Shown piece after piece: positions 31,876 through 41,106 of a stretch of 64,000 bases of DNA. Both the position numbers and the translations under genes were made by a program. This stretch comes from Pseudomonadota bacterium (lineage in GTDB: Bacteria; Pseudomonadota; Gammaproteobacteria; Steroidobacterales; Steroidobacteraceae). The stretch's first letter is position 1. Each line of letters opens with the position of its first letter. The DNA is taken from NCBI GenBank assembly GCA_023433515.1, contig JAEZCN010000191.1, forward strand, positions 3,692-67,691, in the 5' to 3' direction. The notes under the pieces were generated by a model. That model ran no database searches, was not told where the DNA came from, and saw only the letters and a list, made by a program, of their open reading frames with translations.

Positions 31876-32580
31876 TTGCGAGCTATAGGGCGGAACCGAC
31901 GCGGCTATCGGAAATATCTGACAGCCTTGGCGGTGATCCTGATAGCGGCGGTGAGCGCGGACGCGGACTTCATTGCCGACGGTGAGCTCGCGCGACAACT
32001 CGCGCGGACGCTAGGCTGGAACGTCTGGATCCCCGGCATTGACGACGCCACATTTCAAACGGGAAAGGTCACGAACAAGTTGCCCGACGGCAGCGTCAAA
32101 CAAGTCAACTTCCTGGCAAGCGTCGCCGGGCTCGTCACTGAAGATGTCAGGAAGCGAGCGCTCGAAATGGAAGTACCGGAAATTGGAAGGCTGCGGGTGA
32201 TGCATCCTGTCGACGTGTTCGATAGCCGGATCCAGAATCTCGCGCTGATACCTGCGAAGCAGACGCCGGCTGGCGTGTCGCAGGCGAACCTTGCGATCGA
32301 TGTCGCCAGGGCGTTCATTCGCGCGGAAATCGTCGAGCGCGGCGAGCGAAAAGCCCTGCCGTTGCTCGAGCGGATCGCCGAATTCGCGAAAGACAGCGGA
32401 GCCATCCGGGTCTTCCTGCAATATGACATCGATCCGCTGCGCGCCGTCCCGCTCGAGGATTTCAGAACGACCACGGCCCTTCATACACAGCGCTGGCCGC
32501 GGATCTCGGCGGCCCTCACGAGGAAGCGCGACAAGCTTCGCCGGTTGCAGGCGCGAACCAGGAAATCTCGCAAGGTCTAG
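31876..32580 (+). CDS. Nucleotidyltransferase-like protein, N-terminus probably missing
   Basis: 234 residues from a TTG. The segment ADADFIADGELARQLARTLGW and the later IGRLRVMHPVDVFDSRIQNL resemble AbiEii-type nucleotidyltransferases, where a D-x-D follows a GG-containing loop and the 'RVMHP-D-x-x-x-SR-x-x-NL' block is conserved. Here the expected upstream GG loop is missing: the frame starts only about 30 residues before the D-x-D. Another frame just upstream reads MSRPEFASYRAEPTRLSEI, which would make a natural start, so a frameshift near 31900-31950 is possible. No antitoxin-like partner is visible. Function uncertain. Confidence 0.5.
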   Translation: MRAIGRNRRGYRKYLTALAVILIAAVSADADFIADGELARQLARTLGWNVWIPGIDDATFQTGKVTNKLPDGSVKQVNFLASVAGLVTEDVRKRALEMEVPEIGRLRVMHPVDVFDSRIQNLALIPAKQTPAGVSQANLAIDVARAFIRAEIVERGERKALPLLERIAEFAKDSGAIRVFLQYDIDPLRAVPLEDFRTTTALHTQRWPRISAALTRKRDKLRRLQARTRKSRKV

Positions 32581-32698
32581 TTCGAGCGCCCCACCCCCCG
32601 CGAAAGCCCGGTTTCCCCGGGTACGACGCGATCGGCTGGCCCGAGCGCGGAAGGACGCTTATTCTCCCTCCGCCGAACAAATCCATCAGAGCAATAAA

Positions 32699-34111
32699 AT
32701 GACTACAACTGCTGAACGGCTGAGCGTGGGGGAGAAGATCGGATACAGCCTGGGCGACCTGGCGGCCAATCTCATATTCCAGACTTTCATCACCTTCCTG
32801 GCGTTTTTCTACACCGACGTTTACAAGATCCCGGCAGGCACCGCCTCCGCGATCATCTTCTGGGGCGGCCTCTTCGGCGGTGTGATCTTCAATCCCATCA
32901 TGGGACTGATCGCCGATCGCACGAATACGCGCTGGGGCAAGTTCCGTCCCTGGGTGCTGTGGACCGCGGTGCCGTTCGGCGTGTTCTCGCTGCTGGCGTT
33001 CTCGACGCCGGATCTCGGCGAGCAGGGCAAGATCTACTACGCCGCAATCACGTACACGCTGCTGGTCACGATCTACGCGGCAAACAATCTTCCCTACGCG
33101 GCGCTGAGCGGTGTGCTGACCGGCAACATGTCGGAGCGCAACAGCCTGTCCTCGTACCGCTTCGTCGCGGTGATGATCGCCCAGTTCGTCATCCAGGTGT
33201 TGCTGCTGCCGCTGGTGCTCGCGCTCGGCGACGGCGATCAGGCGGCCGGCTTCCGCAAGGCGATGATGGGTTTCGCGATCATCGGCACGATCTTCTTCAT
33301 CATCACGTTCCTGACGACGAAGGAGCGCATCGTTCCGACGGCGGAACAGAAGTCCACCGTGAAGCAGGATCTCGTCGACCTGTTCCGCAACAAGCCGTGG
33401 CTGCTGATGCTGGTCGTCATCGTGATGGTCTTCATCAACCTGGCATTGAAGGGCGGCTCATACATCTACTATTTCCAGTACTTCGTCGACCGGGCGGCGC
33501 TGACGCAGTTTCTGGACGGCTTCGGGTTCCACGGCGATCCCGTCTCCACCGGCTTCGGCATCTTCAACGGCGGCGGCATCATCATGATGATCGTCGGCAT
33601 CGGCTTCACCAGGCCGCTCGCCGACCGCTTCGGCAAGCGCAACGTGTTCAGTGCGGGACTCTTCGCTTCGACCCTGTTCCTGCTTGCGTTCGTGTTCTTT
33701 CCGCCCGACGCCATCGGGACGATGATGCTCTCGCAGATCCTCCACGGCTTCTTCTACGGCATCACGATTCCGCTGCTGTGGGCGATGATCGCGGACGTCG
33801 CCGACTACTCGGAGTGGAAGAACAATCGTCGCGCCACGGCCATTGTTTTCTCCGCCATGATCCTCGGCCTCAAGTTCGGCCTGGCGGTCGGCGGCGCGCT
33901 GGTCGCGAAGCTGCTGGACATCTACGGCTACGTGCCCGATGCGGCCCTGCAGTCGTCCGACGTGGTTCAGGGCGTCAAACTGTCGATCAGTATCTATGCG
34001 TCGATTCCGTTCCTGATCTGCTGCGTTGTCCTGTTCTTCTACGAGATCAACAAGGCGATGGAAACGCGGATCGAAACCGAGCTGGCTCAGCGTCGCCGCG
34101 CGACGTCCTGA
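32699..34111 (+). CDS. Sugar:cation symporter of the GPH family (XynB/YicJ-like)
   Basis: 470 residues with about 12 membrane helices. The first block, EKIGYSLGDLAANLIFQT, and the loop DRTNTRWGKFRPWVLW are family signatures. DLFRNKPWLLMLVV and MIADVADYSEWKNNRRATA (second half) complete the GPH pattern. These symporters import xylosides, melibiose or glucuronides with Na+ or H+. It is followed after 21 bases by a GH43 glycosidase, so the likely substrates are xylo- or arabino-oligosaccharides. The true start is the ATG at 32699; the frame runs further upstream but overlaps the previous gene. Confidence 0.9.
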   Translation: MTTTAERLSVGEKIGYSLGDLAANLIFQTFITFLAFFYTDVYKIPAGTASAIIFWGGLFGGVIFNPIMGLIADRTNTRWGKFRPWVLWTAVPFGVFSLLAFSTPDLGEQGKIYYAAITYTLLVTIYAANNLPYAALSGVLTGNMSERNSLSSYRFVAVMIAQFVIQVLLLPLVLALGDGDQAAGFRKAMMGFAIIGTIFFIITFLTTKERIVPTAEQKSTVKQDLVDLFRNKPWLLMLVVIVMVFINLALKGGSYIYYFQYFVDRAALTQFLDGFGFHGDPVSTGFGIFNGGGIIMMIVGIGFTRPLADRFGKRNVFSAGLFASTLFLLAFVFFPPDAIGTMMLSQILHGFFYGITIPLLWAMIADVADYSEWKNNRRATAIVFSAMILGLKFGLAVGGALVAKLLDIYGYVPDAALQSSDVVQGVKLSISIYASIPFLICCVVLFFYEINKAMETRIETELAQRRRATS

Positions 34112-34132
34112 CACACGAGGAACCCGAGCATC

Positions 34133-35158
34133 ATGTCGAACGATTCAGAAGTCGATTACTCCGGCGAAGACTACGAAGCCCTCACCCGCAGGGCCATTTC
34201 CCAGCCGCTGGTGACGAACATCTACACGGCCGATCCGTCGGCGCACGTGTTCGAGGGGAAGATCTACGTCTATCCCTCGCACGACGTCGAAGCCGGCATC
34301 CCGTTCAACGACCTCGGCGATCACTTCGACATGCGCGACTATCACGTGCTGCGGCTGGATTCGCCGACGAGCCCGGCGGTCGACTGCGGTGTCGCGCTCG
34401 ACATCAAGGATGTGAAGTGGGCGCAGCGCCAGATGTGGGCGCCGGATGCCGCGACGAAGGACGGCAAGTACTACCTGTATTTCCCGGCCAAGCGCGCCGA
34501 CGGCATTTTCCAGATCGGTGTCGCCGTCGGCGATCGCCCCGAGGGCCCGTTCAAACCGGAGCCTGAGGCGATCAAGGGTAGTTATTCCATCGACCCGGCC
34601 GTATTCGTGGATGACGACGGTTCCGCGTACATGTACTTCGGCGGCATCTGGGGCGGTCAGCTCCAGAAGTATCGCGACAACACATACGGCGAAAAGAACG
34701 AGGAGCCCTCGGACAGCCAACCGGCGCTGTGCCCGCGTGTCGCGGAGCTCACCGCGGACATGAAGCAGTTCGCCGAAGCACCGCGCGCGGTCGTGATCCT
34801 CGACGAAGCGCGCGAGCCACTGCTCGCCGGCGATCACGACCGGCGCTTCTTCGAGGCGTCATGGATGCACAAGTACAACGGCAAGTACTACTTCTCGTAC
34901 TCCACCGGTGACACTCACTACTTGTGCTACGCGATCGGCGACAATCCCTACGGCCCGTTCACCTATCAGGGCCGGATCCTCACGCCCGTGATCGGCTGGA
35001 CGACGCATCATTCGATCTGCGAGTTCCAGGGCAAGTGGTACCTGTTCTACCACGACTCCGTGCTGTCGAAAGGCGTGACGCACTTGCGCTCGGTGAAGAT
35101 GACCGAGCTGACGTACGACGCCAACGGTCGCATCCAGACGATCACTCCCTACCGCTAG
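34133..35158 (+). CDS. Glycoside hydrolase family 43 (beta-xylosidase / arabinofuranosidase type)
   Basis: 341 residues with no signal peptide, so cytoplasmic. A five-bladed propeller pattern is visible, with the GH43 acidic residues: Asp in NIYTADPSAHVF, Asp in SIDPAVFVDDDG and Glu in FFEASWMHKYNGKYYF. Repeated phrases such as KDGKYYLYFPAK and YNGKYYFSYSTG are typical of the family. It follows the GPH symporter directly, so an imported oligosaccharide is probably trimmed inside the cell. Exact specificity cannot be told from sequence. Confidence 0.9.
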   Translation: MSNDSEVDYSGEDYEALTRRAISQPLVTNIYTADPSAHVFEGKIYVYPSHDVEAGIPFNDLGDHFDMRDYHVLRLDSPTSPAVDCGVALDIKDVKWAQRQMWAPDAATKDGKYYLYFPAKRADGIFQIGVAVGDRPEGPFKPEPEAIKGSYSIDPAVFVDDDGSAYMYFGGIWGGQLQKYRDNTYGEKNEEPSDSQPALCPRVAELTADMKQFAEAPRAVVILDEAREPLLAGDHDRRFFEASWMHKYNGKYYFSYSTGDTHYLCYAIGDNPYGPFTYQGRILTPVIGWTTHHSICEFQGKWYLFYHDSVLSKGVTHLRSVKMTELTYDANGRIQTITPYR

Positions 35159-35190
35159 CGGCGGAGTGAATTCGCATCACGCACGGCGCG

Positions 35191-36228
35191 TCACTTGACG
35201 CGTCGATGCGTGATGATGAATTCGCGAGCAACCTTCCCATCTATCTCGACCCACATCCGTTGCGCGCGCTCATCGCGTGACTTGACCACGATTTCGTTGT
35301 TGTAGACCGCGGCCTTTCCGTTCTCGGTCATCTGCATCGAGCCGCGCACGGTGTTGCCCTGCACCTGGATCGCGATCGGCGCCGCGAGCAGTCCGCTGTC
35401 GGTCAGGCGCGCGGTGCTCAACATCTTCCTGGCCGGATCGTAGCCGGAGATGTCCAGCGCCGAATCCGCGGGACGGTTGGTCCATTCGTGGTGCCAGGTG
35501 CACACGTTGCCGATGCCCTTCACCGCGGCAACACATTCCCAGGTGGCGTAGGCCTTGGTGCGTTCTTCGCCGTTGATGATCTCGCCCTCGCTGCGCCAGG
35601 TGCCGCGTTGTCCCTCGAGCCACGCGACGATCTCGGCGGGGACTTCCGTGCTCGGCGGAGCATCACGGTTCACGACGAGTGGGGCGCCCGCAATACGCCG
35701 CTGCGTGAGCTGCCATTCCCGCACGCGTTTGCCGTCCTCGTCGAAGGTGATGTGTTGCCGCCATTCGCCCGGCTTGGTGACGACTATCTCGTTGCGCATG
35801 ACGCGCGGCTTTCCGTCTTCGCTGGTGGACTCCCGCACCACGGTCATGGTGTTTCCGCGCACGGTCACTTCGGCGCCCGCGCCCAGGACTCCCGTGTCGT
35901 TGACGCGCTGCATCCGGAGCACCTTGAGTTTCGGGTCGTACCCCATGATGTCGAGCGCGTAGTCGTGAGGCCGGTCGGTCCATTCGTGGTACCACATGCA
36001 CACGTTGCCCACGCCGTTCACGGCCGCTTTGCATTCCCAGCTCGCCGTCACTGGCGTGCGCTTCTCACCCTGGATGTCCCAGCCCTCGGCGCGCCACTGG
36101 CCGCGGTGCTCGAGCAACATGGCGCTGACGTCCGGCGGAATCTGCGGAGGAGCCGGAGGGTCGGCCGCATGGCTCGCGGAGGTGAGTGCAAGCGCAGCAA
36201 ACAGGAACGATCCGCGGAGTAGTTTCAT
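35191..36228 (-). CDS. Exported protein with two tandem repeats of an unknown domain
   Basis: 345 residues with a signal peptide (MKLLRGSFLFAALALTSASHA). Two copies of a domain of about 150 residues follow, at about 30-180 and 190-340. Repeated blocks are ASWECKAAVNGVGNVCMWYHEWTDRP in copy 1 (shown only in part) and ATWECVAAVKGIGNVCTWHH in copy 2, followed in both by ALDI-x-GYDP and V-x-GNT. Each copy has two Cys that may form a disulphide. The domain resembles DUF1579-like or lipocalin-type beta folds, but I cannot name it. Convergent with GH43 and divergent from the CadC-like gene. Secreted or periplasmic. Confidence 0.6.
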   Translation of the reverse strand: MKLLRGSFLFAALALTSASHAADPPAPPQIPPDVSAMLLEHRGQWRAEGWDIQGEKRTPVTASWECKAAVNGVGNVCMWYHEWTDRPHDYALDIMGYDPKLKVLRMQRVNDTGVLGAGAEVTVRGNTMTVVRESTSEDGKPRVMRNEIVVTKPGEWRQHITFDEDGKRVREWQLTQRRIAGAPLVVNRDAPPSTEVPAEIVAWLEGQRGTWRSEGEIINGEERTKAYATWECVAAVKGIGNVCTWHHEWTNRPADSALDISGYDPARKMLSTARLTDSGLLAAPIAIQVQGNTVRGSMQMTENGKAAVYNNEIVVKSRDERAQRMWVEIDGKVAREFIITHRRVK

Positions 36229-36350
36229 GACCCGGCCCTCGAGTTGGGTGGAATAAACGCTCCGGACGCTACAATCGAGATGCCCCGCGACGCCTGAGGA
36301 AAGCCTCAGGATCACCTTAGTTCTGTCGAAGGAATCGACCCAGGCCCCCG

Positions 36351-38237
36351 ATGACCGCGACGAAAACCAGAATCGGCGCCTGGATCGCCGACCCGGCATC
36401 GAACCTGCTCTTACGGGATGGGCAAGCGGTGCGTCTCGAGCCGCGCGCCATGGACGTGCTCATGCACCTGGCGGCACGCGGCGGCGAGGTTGCGTCAGTC
36501 AACGATCTGATGGCCGCGGTCTGGAAAAACGTGGTCGTGAGCGATGGCTCCGTCTATCTAGCCATCAGCCAGTTGCGCGAGGCGCTCGGAACCACGGAAG
36601 GCGGCCAGAGCTACATCGAAACCGTTCCGAAGCGGGGGTATCGGCTCGTCGTGCCGGTAGAGCCCGCGATGGAACTGGCTTCGGAGCCGGTCGCGGACCC
36701 GGCGCCCGTCCCGGTGTCGAATCGCTTGTGGAAGACGACGGCAATCGCGGCGGTCGTGCTGGCGGCCCTGTCGGCGATCTTGTGGGCGGTCTTTCGACCG
36801 GCTGCGACCGACATCGACCGCTCGCTCGCGGTGCTTCCCTTCGCGGACCTGTCCCCCGACGGAGGCCAGGCGTACTTCGCCGACGGCATCACCGAGGAAG
36901 TGCTCGACCGCCTCGCGCGTCTGCGGGACCTGCGCGTCATCGCACGCACGTCGTCCTTCCAGTTGCGCGGACAGGGCGTGGAGGCTCGCGCGGTCGGTGA
37001 GAAGCTGGGCGTGAAACATCTGCTTCTCGGCAGCGTGCGCAAGGGCGGTGACCGCGTGCGCATCACGGCGCAACTGATCGAGGCGCCGACCAGCCGGCAA
37101 TTGTGGGCCCAGACCTTCGAACGTCCGCTCGAAGACATCTTCGCCGTCCAGGACGAGATCGCAAAATCCGTCAGCGCCGCGATGCAGGTGAAGCTGCGCG
37201 TGGGGGATCTCGCGCGCATGCCGGGCATGACGGACGACGTCGAGGCTTACGACGAATACCTGCGCGGCAGGGCGCTCAATCTCGTCGGCCGCCCGGAGTC
37301 CTATCCACTGGCGATCGCGCACCTGCAACGCGCAATCGCCATCGACCCGGAGTTTTCGATGGCATGGTCTGGGCTCAGCGGAACCTATAGCAATGCCGCT
37401 TACGCCGTCCCCGGGCGCGCCGTTGAATGGCTGCGGTCCGCCGAGTATTCGCTCGAGCGGGCGCGGCAACTGACGCCGGACGCGCCACACGTCCTGCAAT
37501 TGCTCGGCATCGCGGCGACACGCCGTGGAGACTGGTTAGGCGCGGCGGCGTACTTCAAGCGCCTGGAGGAGACTATTGCCGAACATGGCGCGATCGCGGA
37601 GCTGGCGGGCTCGCACGGCGTATTCCTGTTGTGTGTCGGCAGGGTAAGCGAGGCGATCCCGGTACTCGAAGATGCGCGCGCCAACAATCCACTCGGGCCC
37701 GGATACGCAAGTTTCCTGGCTCTGGCCTACGTGGCCAATGCCGACTACGGCGCCGCGCTCGGCGAAGTCGATCGCGGACTGCAGCTCGAAGGACTGCGCG
37801 AGGGATTCTTGGGCCTGGGATTCAGCATCGCACTCGCGAGCGGCGATCGTGGCGAGATCGATCGCAGGCTCGCCGCGCTCACCGACAGCGTTCCCGCCGC
37901 GGCCATCAACCGGCGCATGGCGAAGTTTCTCGACGCGCCGTCGGGGGGGGCTGACGAACTTCGCGCCGTCGCGAGCACCGCGGCCGACACGGAGAAAGTC
38001 ATGGTCGCGGCGTGGGCCGCGTACTTCGACGACCCGCAGACTGCGCTGGAAATTCTGTCCGAAGTCATACCTCGGCGCCCGCACCCGGCTCCGATCTGGA
38101 TGCCTTTGTTCGCCGACACCCGGCGCTTGCCGGGTTTCACGACGCTTGTTGGAGACCTCGGCATGACCGACTACTGGCGCGTGCACGGCTACGGTGATTT
38201 CTGCAAGCCGGCAAGGGATCGGATCGAGTGCCGTTGA
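36351..38237 (+). CDS. CadC-like transmembrane transcriptional regulator with TPR domain
   Basis: 628 residues. An OmpR-type winged helix is at the N-terminus (1-100; QAVRLEPRAMDVLMHLAARG, DGSVYLAISQLREALG, YIETVPKRGYRLVVPV). One membrane helix lies at about 125-147. A periplasmic domain follows with LAVLPFADLSPDGGQAYFADG, VRVIARTS-like RVIARTSSFQLRGQ and GDRVRITAQLIEA, typical of the TolB-like part of CadC/adenylate-cyclase-type regulators. TPR-like repeats fill the rest to the end. It probably binds DNA while anchored and senses an extracytoplasmic signal. A run of seven Gs at about 37945 is frame-compatible. Regulated genes unknown. Confidence 0.85.
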   Translation: MTATKTRIGAWIADPASNLLLRDGQAVRLEPRAMDVLMHLAARGGEVASVNDLMAAVWKNVVVSDGSVYLAISQLREALGTTEGGQSYIETVPKRGYRLVVPVEPAMELASEPVADPAPVPVSNRLWKTTAIAAVVLAALSAILWAVFRPAATDIDRSLAVLPFADLSPDGGQAYFADGITEEVLDRLARLRDLRVIARTSSFQLRGQGVEARAVGEKLGVKHLLLGSVRKGGDRVRITAQLIEAPTSRQLWAQTFERPLEDIFAVQDEIAKSVSAAMQVKLRVGDLARMPGMTDDVEAYDEYLRGRALNLVGRPESYPLAIAHLQRAIAIDPEFSMAWSGLSGTYSNAAYAVPGRAVEWLRSAEYSLERARQLTPDAPHVLQLLGIAATRRGDWLGAAAYFKRLEETIAEHGAIAELAGSHGVFLLCVGRVSEAIPVLEDARANNPLGPGYASFLALAYVANADYGAALGEVDRGLQLEGLREGFLGLGFSIALASGDRGEIDRRLAALTDSVPAAAINRRMAKFLDAPSGGADELRAVASTAADTEKVMVAAWAAYFDDPQTALEILSEVIPRRPHPAPIWMPLFADTRRLPGFTTLVGDLGMTDYWRVHGYGDFCKPARDRIECR

Positions 38238-38377
38238 GCGACCCGCTTTCGGGACGTAGTTAGCACAGAGGTGTCGCCGCGCATTGCGGTGACGCCCGCC
38301 CGGGAGATCAGTTTCTGGCAGCGGCGATCGGTTGTCCTGATCCCGGCGTGAATACATCGAGAGATTGACGTAGATAG

Positions 38378-38416
38378 AAAGGCCCCCGTGGGGATATCTC
38401 CGGGGGCCTTTCGTTC
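38378..38416. terminator. Bidirectional rho-independent terminator
   Basis: An 11-bp stem (AAAGGCCCCCG, 38378-38388, with 38401-38411), a 12-base loop and T-rich flanks on both strands. It lies between the CadC-like gene (plus) and the M13 peptidase gene (minus) and can serve both. One copy of the octamer GTAGATAG (38370-38377) touches its left side. Confidence 0.8.
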
Positions 38417-38436
38417 AGGGCGTCAGCCCACGCCTG

Positions 38437-40533
38437 CTACCAGATCACGACCTTCTTGTCCCCACTGTTGACCATCGGGTCGCCTTCCTTGCAGCCGAAC
38501 GCCTTGGCGAACGACTTCATGTTGGTCGGCGTGCCGTTGGCGCGCACGCGTCCCGGCGCGTGCGGATCCGAGGCGATGATCAGCTTGGTCAGCTCCGGCG
38601 TGTACTTCTCGCGCCAGGCCGCGGCGAAGCCGAGGAAGAACCGCTGGTCGCGCGTGAGGTTGTCGATCATCGGGTCGGGTTTGCCGGCGGACGCCATCTG
38701 CAAGGCATCGTAGGCGACGTTGAGTCCGCCGAGATCCGCGATGTTCTCGCCGAGCGTCAAGTTGCCGTTCACCTTCTCGGTGAGACCGGGCGCCGCGATG
38801 TAGTCGTTGTACTGGCTGACCAGCTTGCCGGTCAGCTTTTCGAAGCTCGCCGCGTCTTCCTTCGTCCACCACTGCTCGAAATTCCCCGACGGTCCGAAGC
38901 GCGAGCCCTGGTCGTCATAGCCGTGGATCAGCTCGTGGCCGATCACCATGCCGATCGCGCCGTAGTTCAACGCATCGTCGGCCTCGGGATCGAAGAAGGG
39001 CGGCTGCAGGATCGCCGCCGGGAACACGATCTCGTTCAACTGCGGGTTGTAATACGCGTTGACCGTCTGCGGCGTCATGTCCCATTCGGTCTTGTCGACG
39101 GGCTTGCCAATCTTGTCGAGCTTCCAGCGGTAGTTGAACGCCCGGGCCGCGGCGACGTTGCCGTACAGGCTGTCGCGGCCGGTAGTGAGGCCCGTCCAGT
39201 CGCGCCACTTGTCGGGATAGCCGATCTTGGTGTTGAACGCGCCCCATTTCTCCATCGCCTTCTTCTTCGTGGCGTCACTCATCCACGAAAGGTTCTCGAT
39301 GCGCACTTTCAAGGCGGCGCGCAGGTTGTCGACGAGCTGCTCCATCTGCGCCTTCGAAGAGGCCGGGAACGCGACTTCGACGTAGCGCTGCCCCATCGCT
39401 TCGCCGACGGAGTTCTCGATCATGCCCAGGACGCGTTTCCAGCGCGGCCGCTGTTCCTTCCGGCCCTGCAGCGTCTTGCCGTAGAACTCGAAGCTTTCGG
39501 TGACGAACGGTTCGCTGAGATAAGGCGCCGCGTCATCGAGCACCTTGAAGCGGAACCAGCTCTGCCACTGCGACACGGGCACGTCCGCGATCATCTTGCT
39601 CACTTCCTTGTGGAACGCGGGGACGCCCAGCGAGAACCACTCGGGCGTCGCGACACCCTGCGACTCGAAGAACTTCGTCCACGGGAAGTTAGGCGCCAGC
39701 TTGTCCGCTTCGGCCATCTTCACCGGGTGGTAGTAGAGCTCCACGTCGCGCGAGAGCTGCTCGCTCGACTTCGACGCCTTGGCCAGGCGCGTTTCGAACG
39801 CCAGCACCGCGGCCGCCTGCTTCGCGGCTTCGTCGGCCGGTGTGCCCGCCAGCTCGAACAGCTTCGCGATGTGCTTCACGTACGCTTCCCGGATCGGTTT
39901 CTTGTCCGCGAGTGTGTAGTACGTGGAGTCGGGCAGCCCCAGGCCACCCTGGAAGGCCGATGCGATGTACATCGTGGAATTCTTGAAATCCGGTTCCCCG
40001 CCGAACGTGAACAGCGGGTTCTCGCCAGCCGCGGCGAGCTTCCGCAGATGCTCGGCAATGGAAGGTCCGTCGGCGAGCGCGTCGATGGCGGCGAAGCGGC
40101 TCTCGAGCGGCGTCAGCCCCGCCTCGTCGAGCTTCCGCTCGTCCATGCCCGTGGCCCAGAAGTCGCCGATGATTTTGTCGATGCCCGTGGCATCGGGTTC
40201 GGCGGCGATGCGTTCGGCGAGCTGCTGACGCACGCCCAATGAGCGGTTGTTCAGGACGAGGAATGCTCCCCAGGCCGGCTCGTCCGCGGGAATCTCATTC
40301 TCGCTCAGCCATTTGCCGTTCGCGTAGGCCCCCAGGTCCTTGCAGGCGTTCTGCGCCGGGTCCAGGTCCGTGGCGGCGAAGCGGATGGGCTGTTGCAGTT
40401 TGCTTTCGTCGAGCGCCCAGGCGGCGGGCGCGGCGGCTTTTTTCTCGTCGGCGGCGCGCTGGCAGCCGGCGAGCGCCAGCAGCACGGCTGCGGCAACGGA
40501 CATCGACGTGAGGGATCGGCTCGTGACGGACAT
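38437..40533 (-). CDS. pepO: M13-family zinc metallopeptidase (neprilysin/PepO-like), lipoprotein
   Basis: 698 residues from the ATG at 40533, with AGGAG seven bases upstream. The lipobox is LALAGCQR. The catalytic core contains VIGHELIHGYDDQGSRFG (HExxH, with two zinc His and the catalytic Glu) and ENIADLGGLNVAYDAL (third zinc ligand Glu and conserved Asp). Also seen are NAYYNPQLNEIVFPAAILQPP and the family C-terminus ending in Trp (KKVVIW). M13 enzymes degrade short peptides in the periplasm or at the cell surface. The longer open frame up to 40584 adds residues before the signal peptide and is not needed. Confidence 0.92.
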   Translation of the reverse strand: MSVTSRSLTSMSVAAAVLLALAGCQRAADEKKAAAPAAWALDESKLQQPIRFAATDLDPAQNACKDLGAYANGKWLSENEIPADEPAWGAFLVLNNRSLGVRQQLAERIAAEPDATGIDKIIGDFWATGMDERKLDEAGLTPLESRFAAIDALADGPSIAEHLRKLAAAGENPLFTFGGEPDFKNSTMYIASAFQGGLGLPDSTYYTLADKKPIREAYVKHIAKLFELAGTPADEAAKQAAAVLAFETRLAKASKSSEQLSRDVELYYHPVKMAEADKLAPNFPWTKFFESQGVATPEWFSLGVPAFHKEVSKMIADVPVSQWQSWFRFKVLDDAAPYLSEPFVTESFEFYGKTLQGRKEQRPRWKRVLGMIENSVGEAMGQRYVEVAFPASSKAQMEQLVDNLRAALKVRIENLSWMSDATKKKAMEKWGAFNTKIGYPDKWRDWTGLTTGRDSLYGNVAAARAFNYRWKLDKIGKPVDKTEWDMTPQTVNAYYNPQLNEIVFPAAILQPPFFDPEADDALNYGAIGMVIGHELIHGYDDQGSRFGPSGNFEQWWTKEDAASFEKLTGKLVSQYNDYIAAPGLTEKVNGNLTLGENIADLGGLNVAYDALQMASAGKPDPMIDNLTRDQRFFLGFAAAWREKYTPELTKLIIASDPHAPGRVRANGTPTNMKSFAKAFGCKEGDPMVNSGDKKVVIW

Positions 40534-40670
40534 GAACGGCTCCTGCGGGAAATTGCTGGGGTGAAGACTAGCGCGCAGTCCCACCGGTTCCTGCCGGATT
40601 CGCCCAGCCGTGCGGTGAACCGATGTGCGCGGCGCGGAGCCCGCCGCGGAGCCCGCCGCAGCATGCCCGG

Positions 40671-41090
40671 ATGCTGACTCGCAGACAGTTTGCCGAGGCC
40701 GCGGGTGCCGTGCTCGCCTTCGGGACAGGGAGCGCGGCGGCGCCCACGTGGCGCGAGCGTCGTGAGTCGTATCCGCAGGGGGTTGCCTCGGGGGATCCCG
40801 CGCCGGAGAGCGTGATTCTGTGGACGCGGCGTCAGCCGGCGGAAGGTGATTCGCGCACCGCCTATCTACTTACCGTGGAAGTCGCGAAGGACCCGGCATT
40901 CCGAGAAGTCGTCGTGCGCGGCAAGGCCGAGGTCACCTCCGATACCGACTGGACCTGCCGCTTCATGGCGGCCGGGCTCAGCCCCGCGACCGAGTACTGC
41001 CGACCGTCGTCGAAGGAGACGCGGGCTATTCGCTTTGATCCGAGTCGACCTGCACAGCAAGTCGTCGTAGCATGCGCCGCGACATCCGCA
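40671..41090 (+). pseudogene. 5' remnant of a phoD-like alkaline phosphatase/phospholipase D gene
   Basis: The ATG at 40671 starts a Tat-type signal (MLTRRQFAEAAGAVLAFGTG) followed by the PhoD N-terminal domain: YPQGVASGDPAPESVILWTR, then TVEVAKDPAFREVVVRGKAE and GLSPATEY. Intact proteins continue with WYRF and a metallophosphatase domain of about 400 residues. Here the homology ends near 41005 and the sequence runs into the FkbM methyltransferase gene, which is in another frame. The frame remains open to 42071, but that is a shadow of the methyltransferase. I read it as a truncated gene joined to foreign sequence. Confidence 0.6.
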
Positions 41091-41106
41091 CTCGCTTGCA
41101 CCTGCC

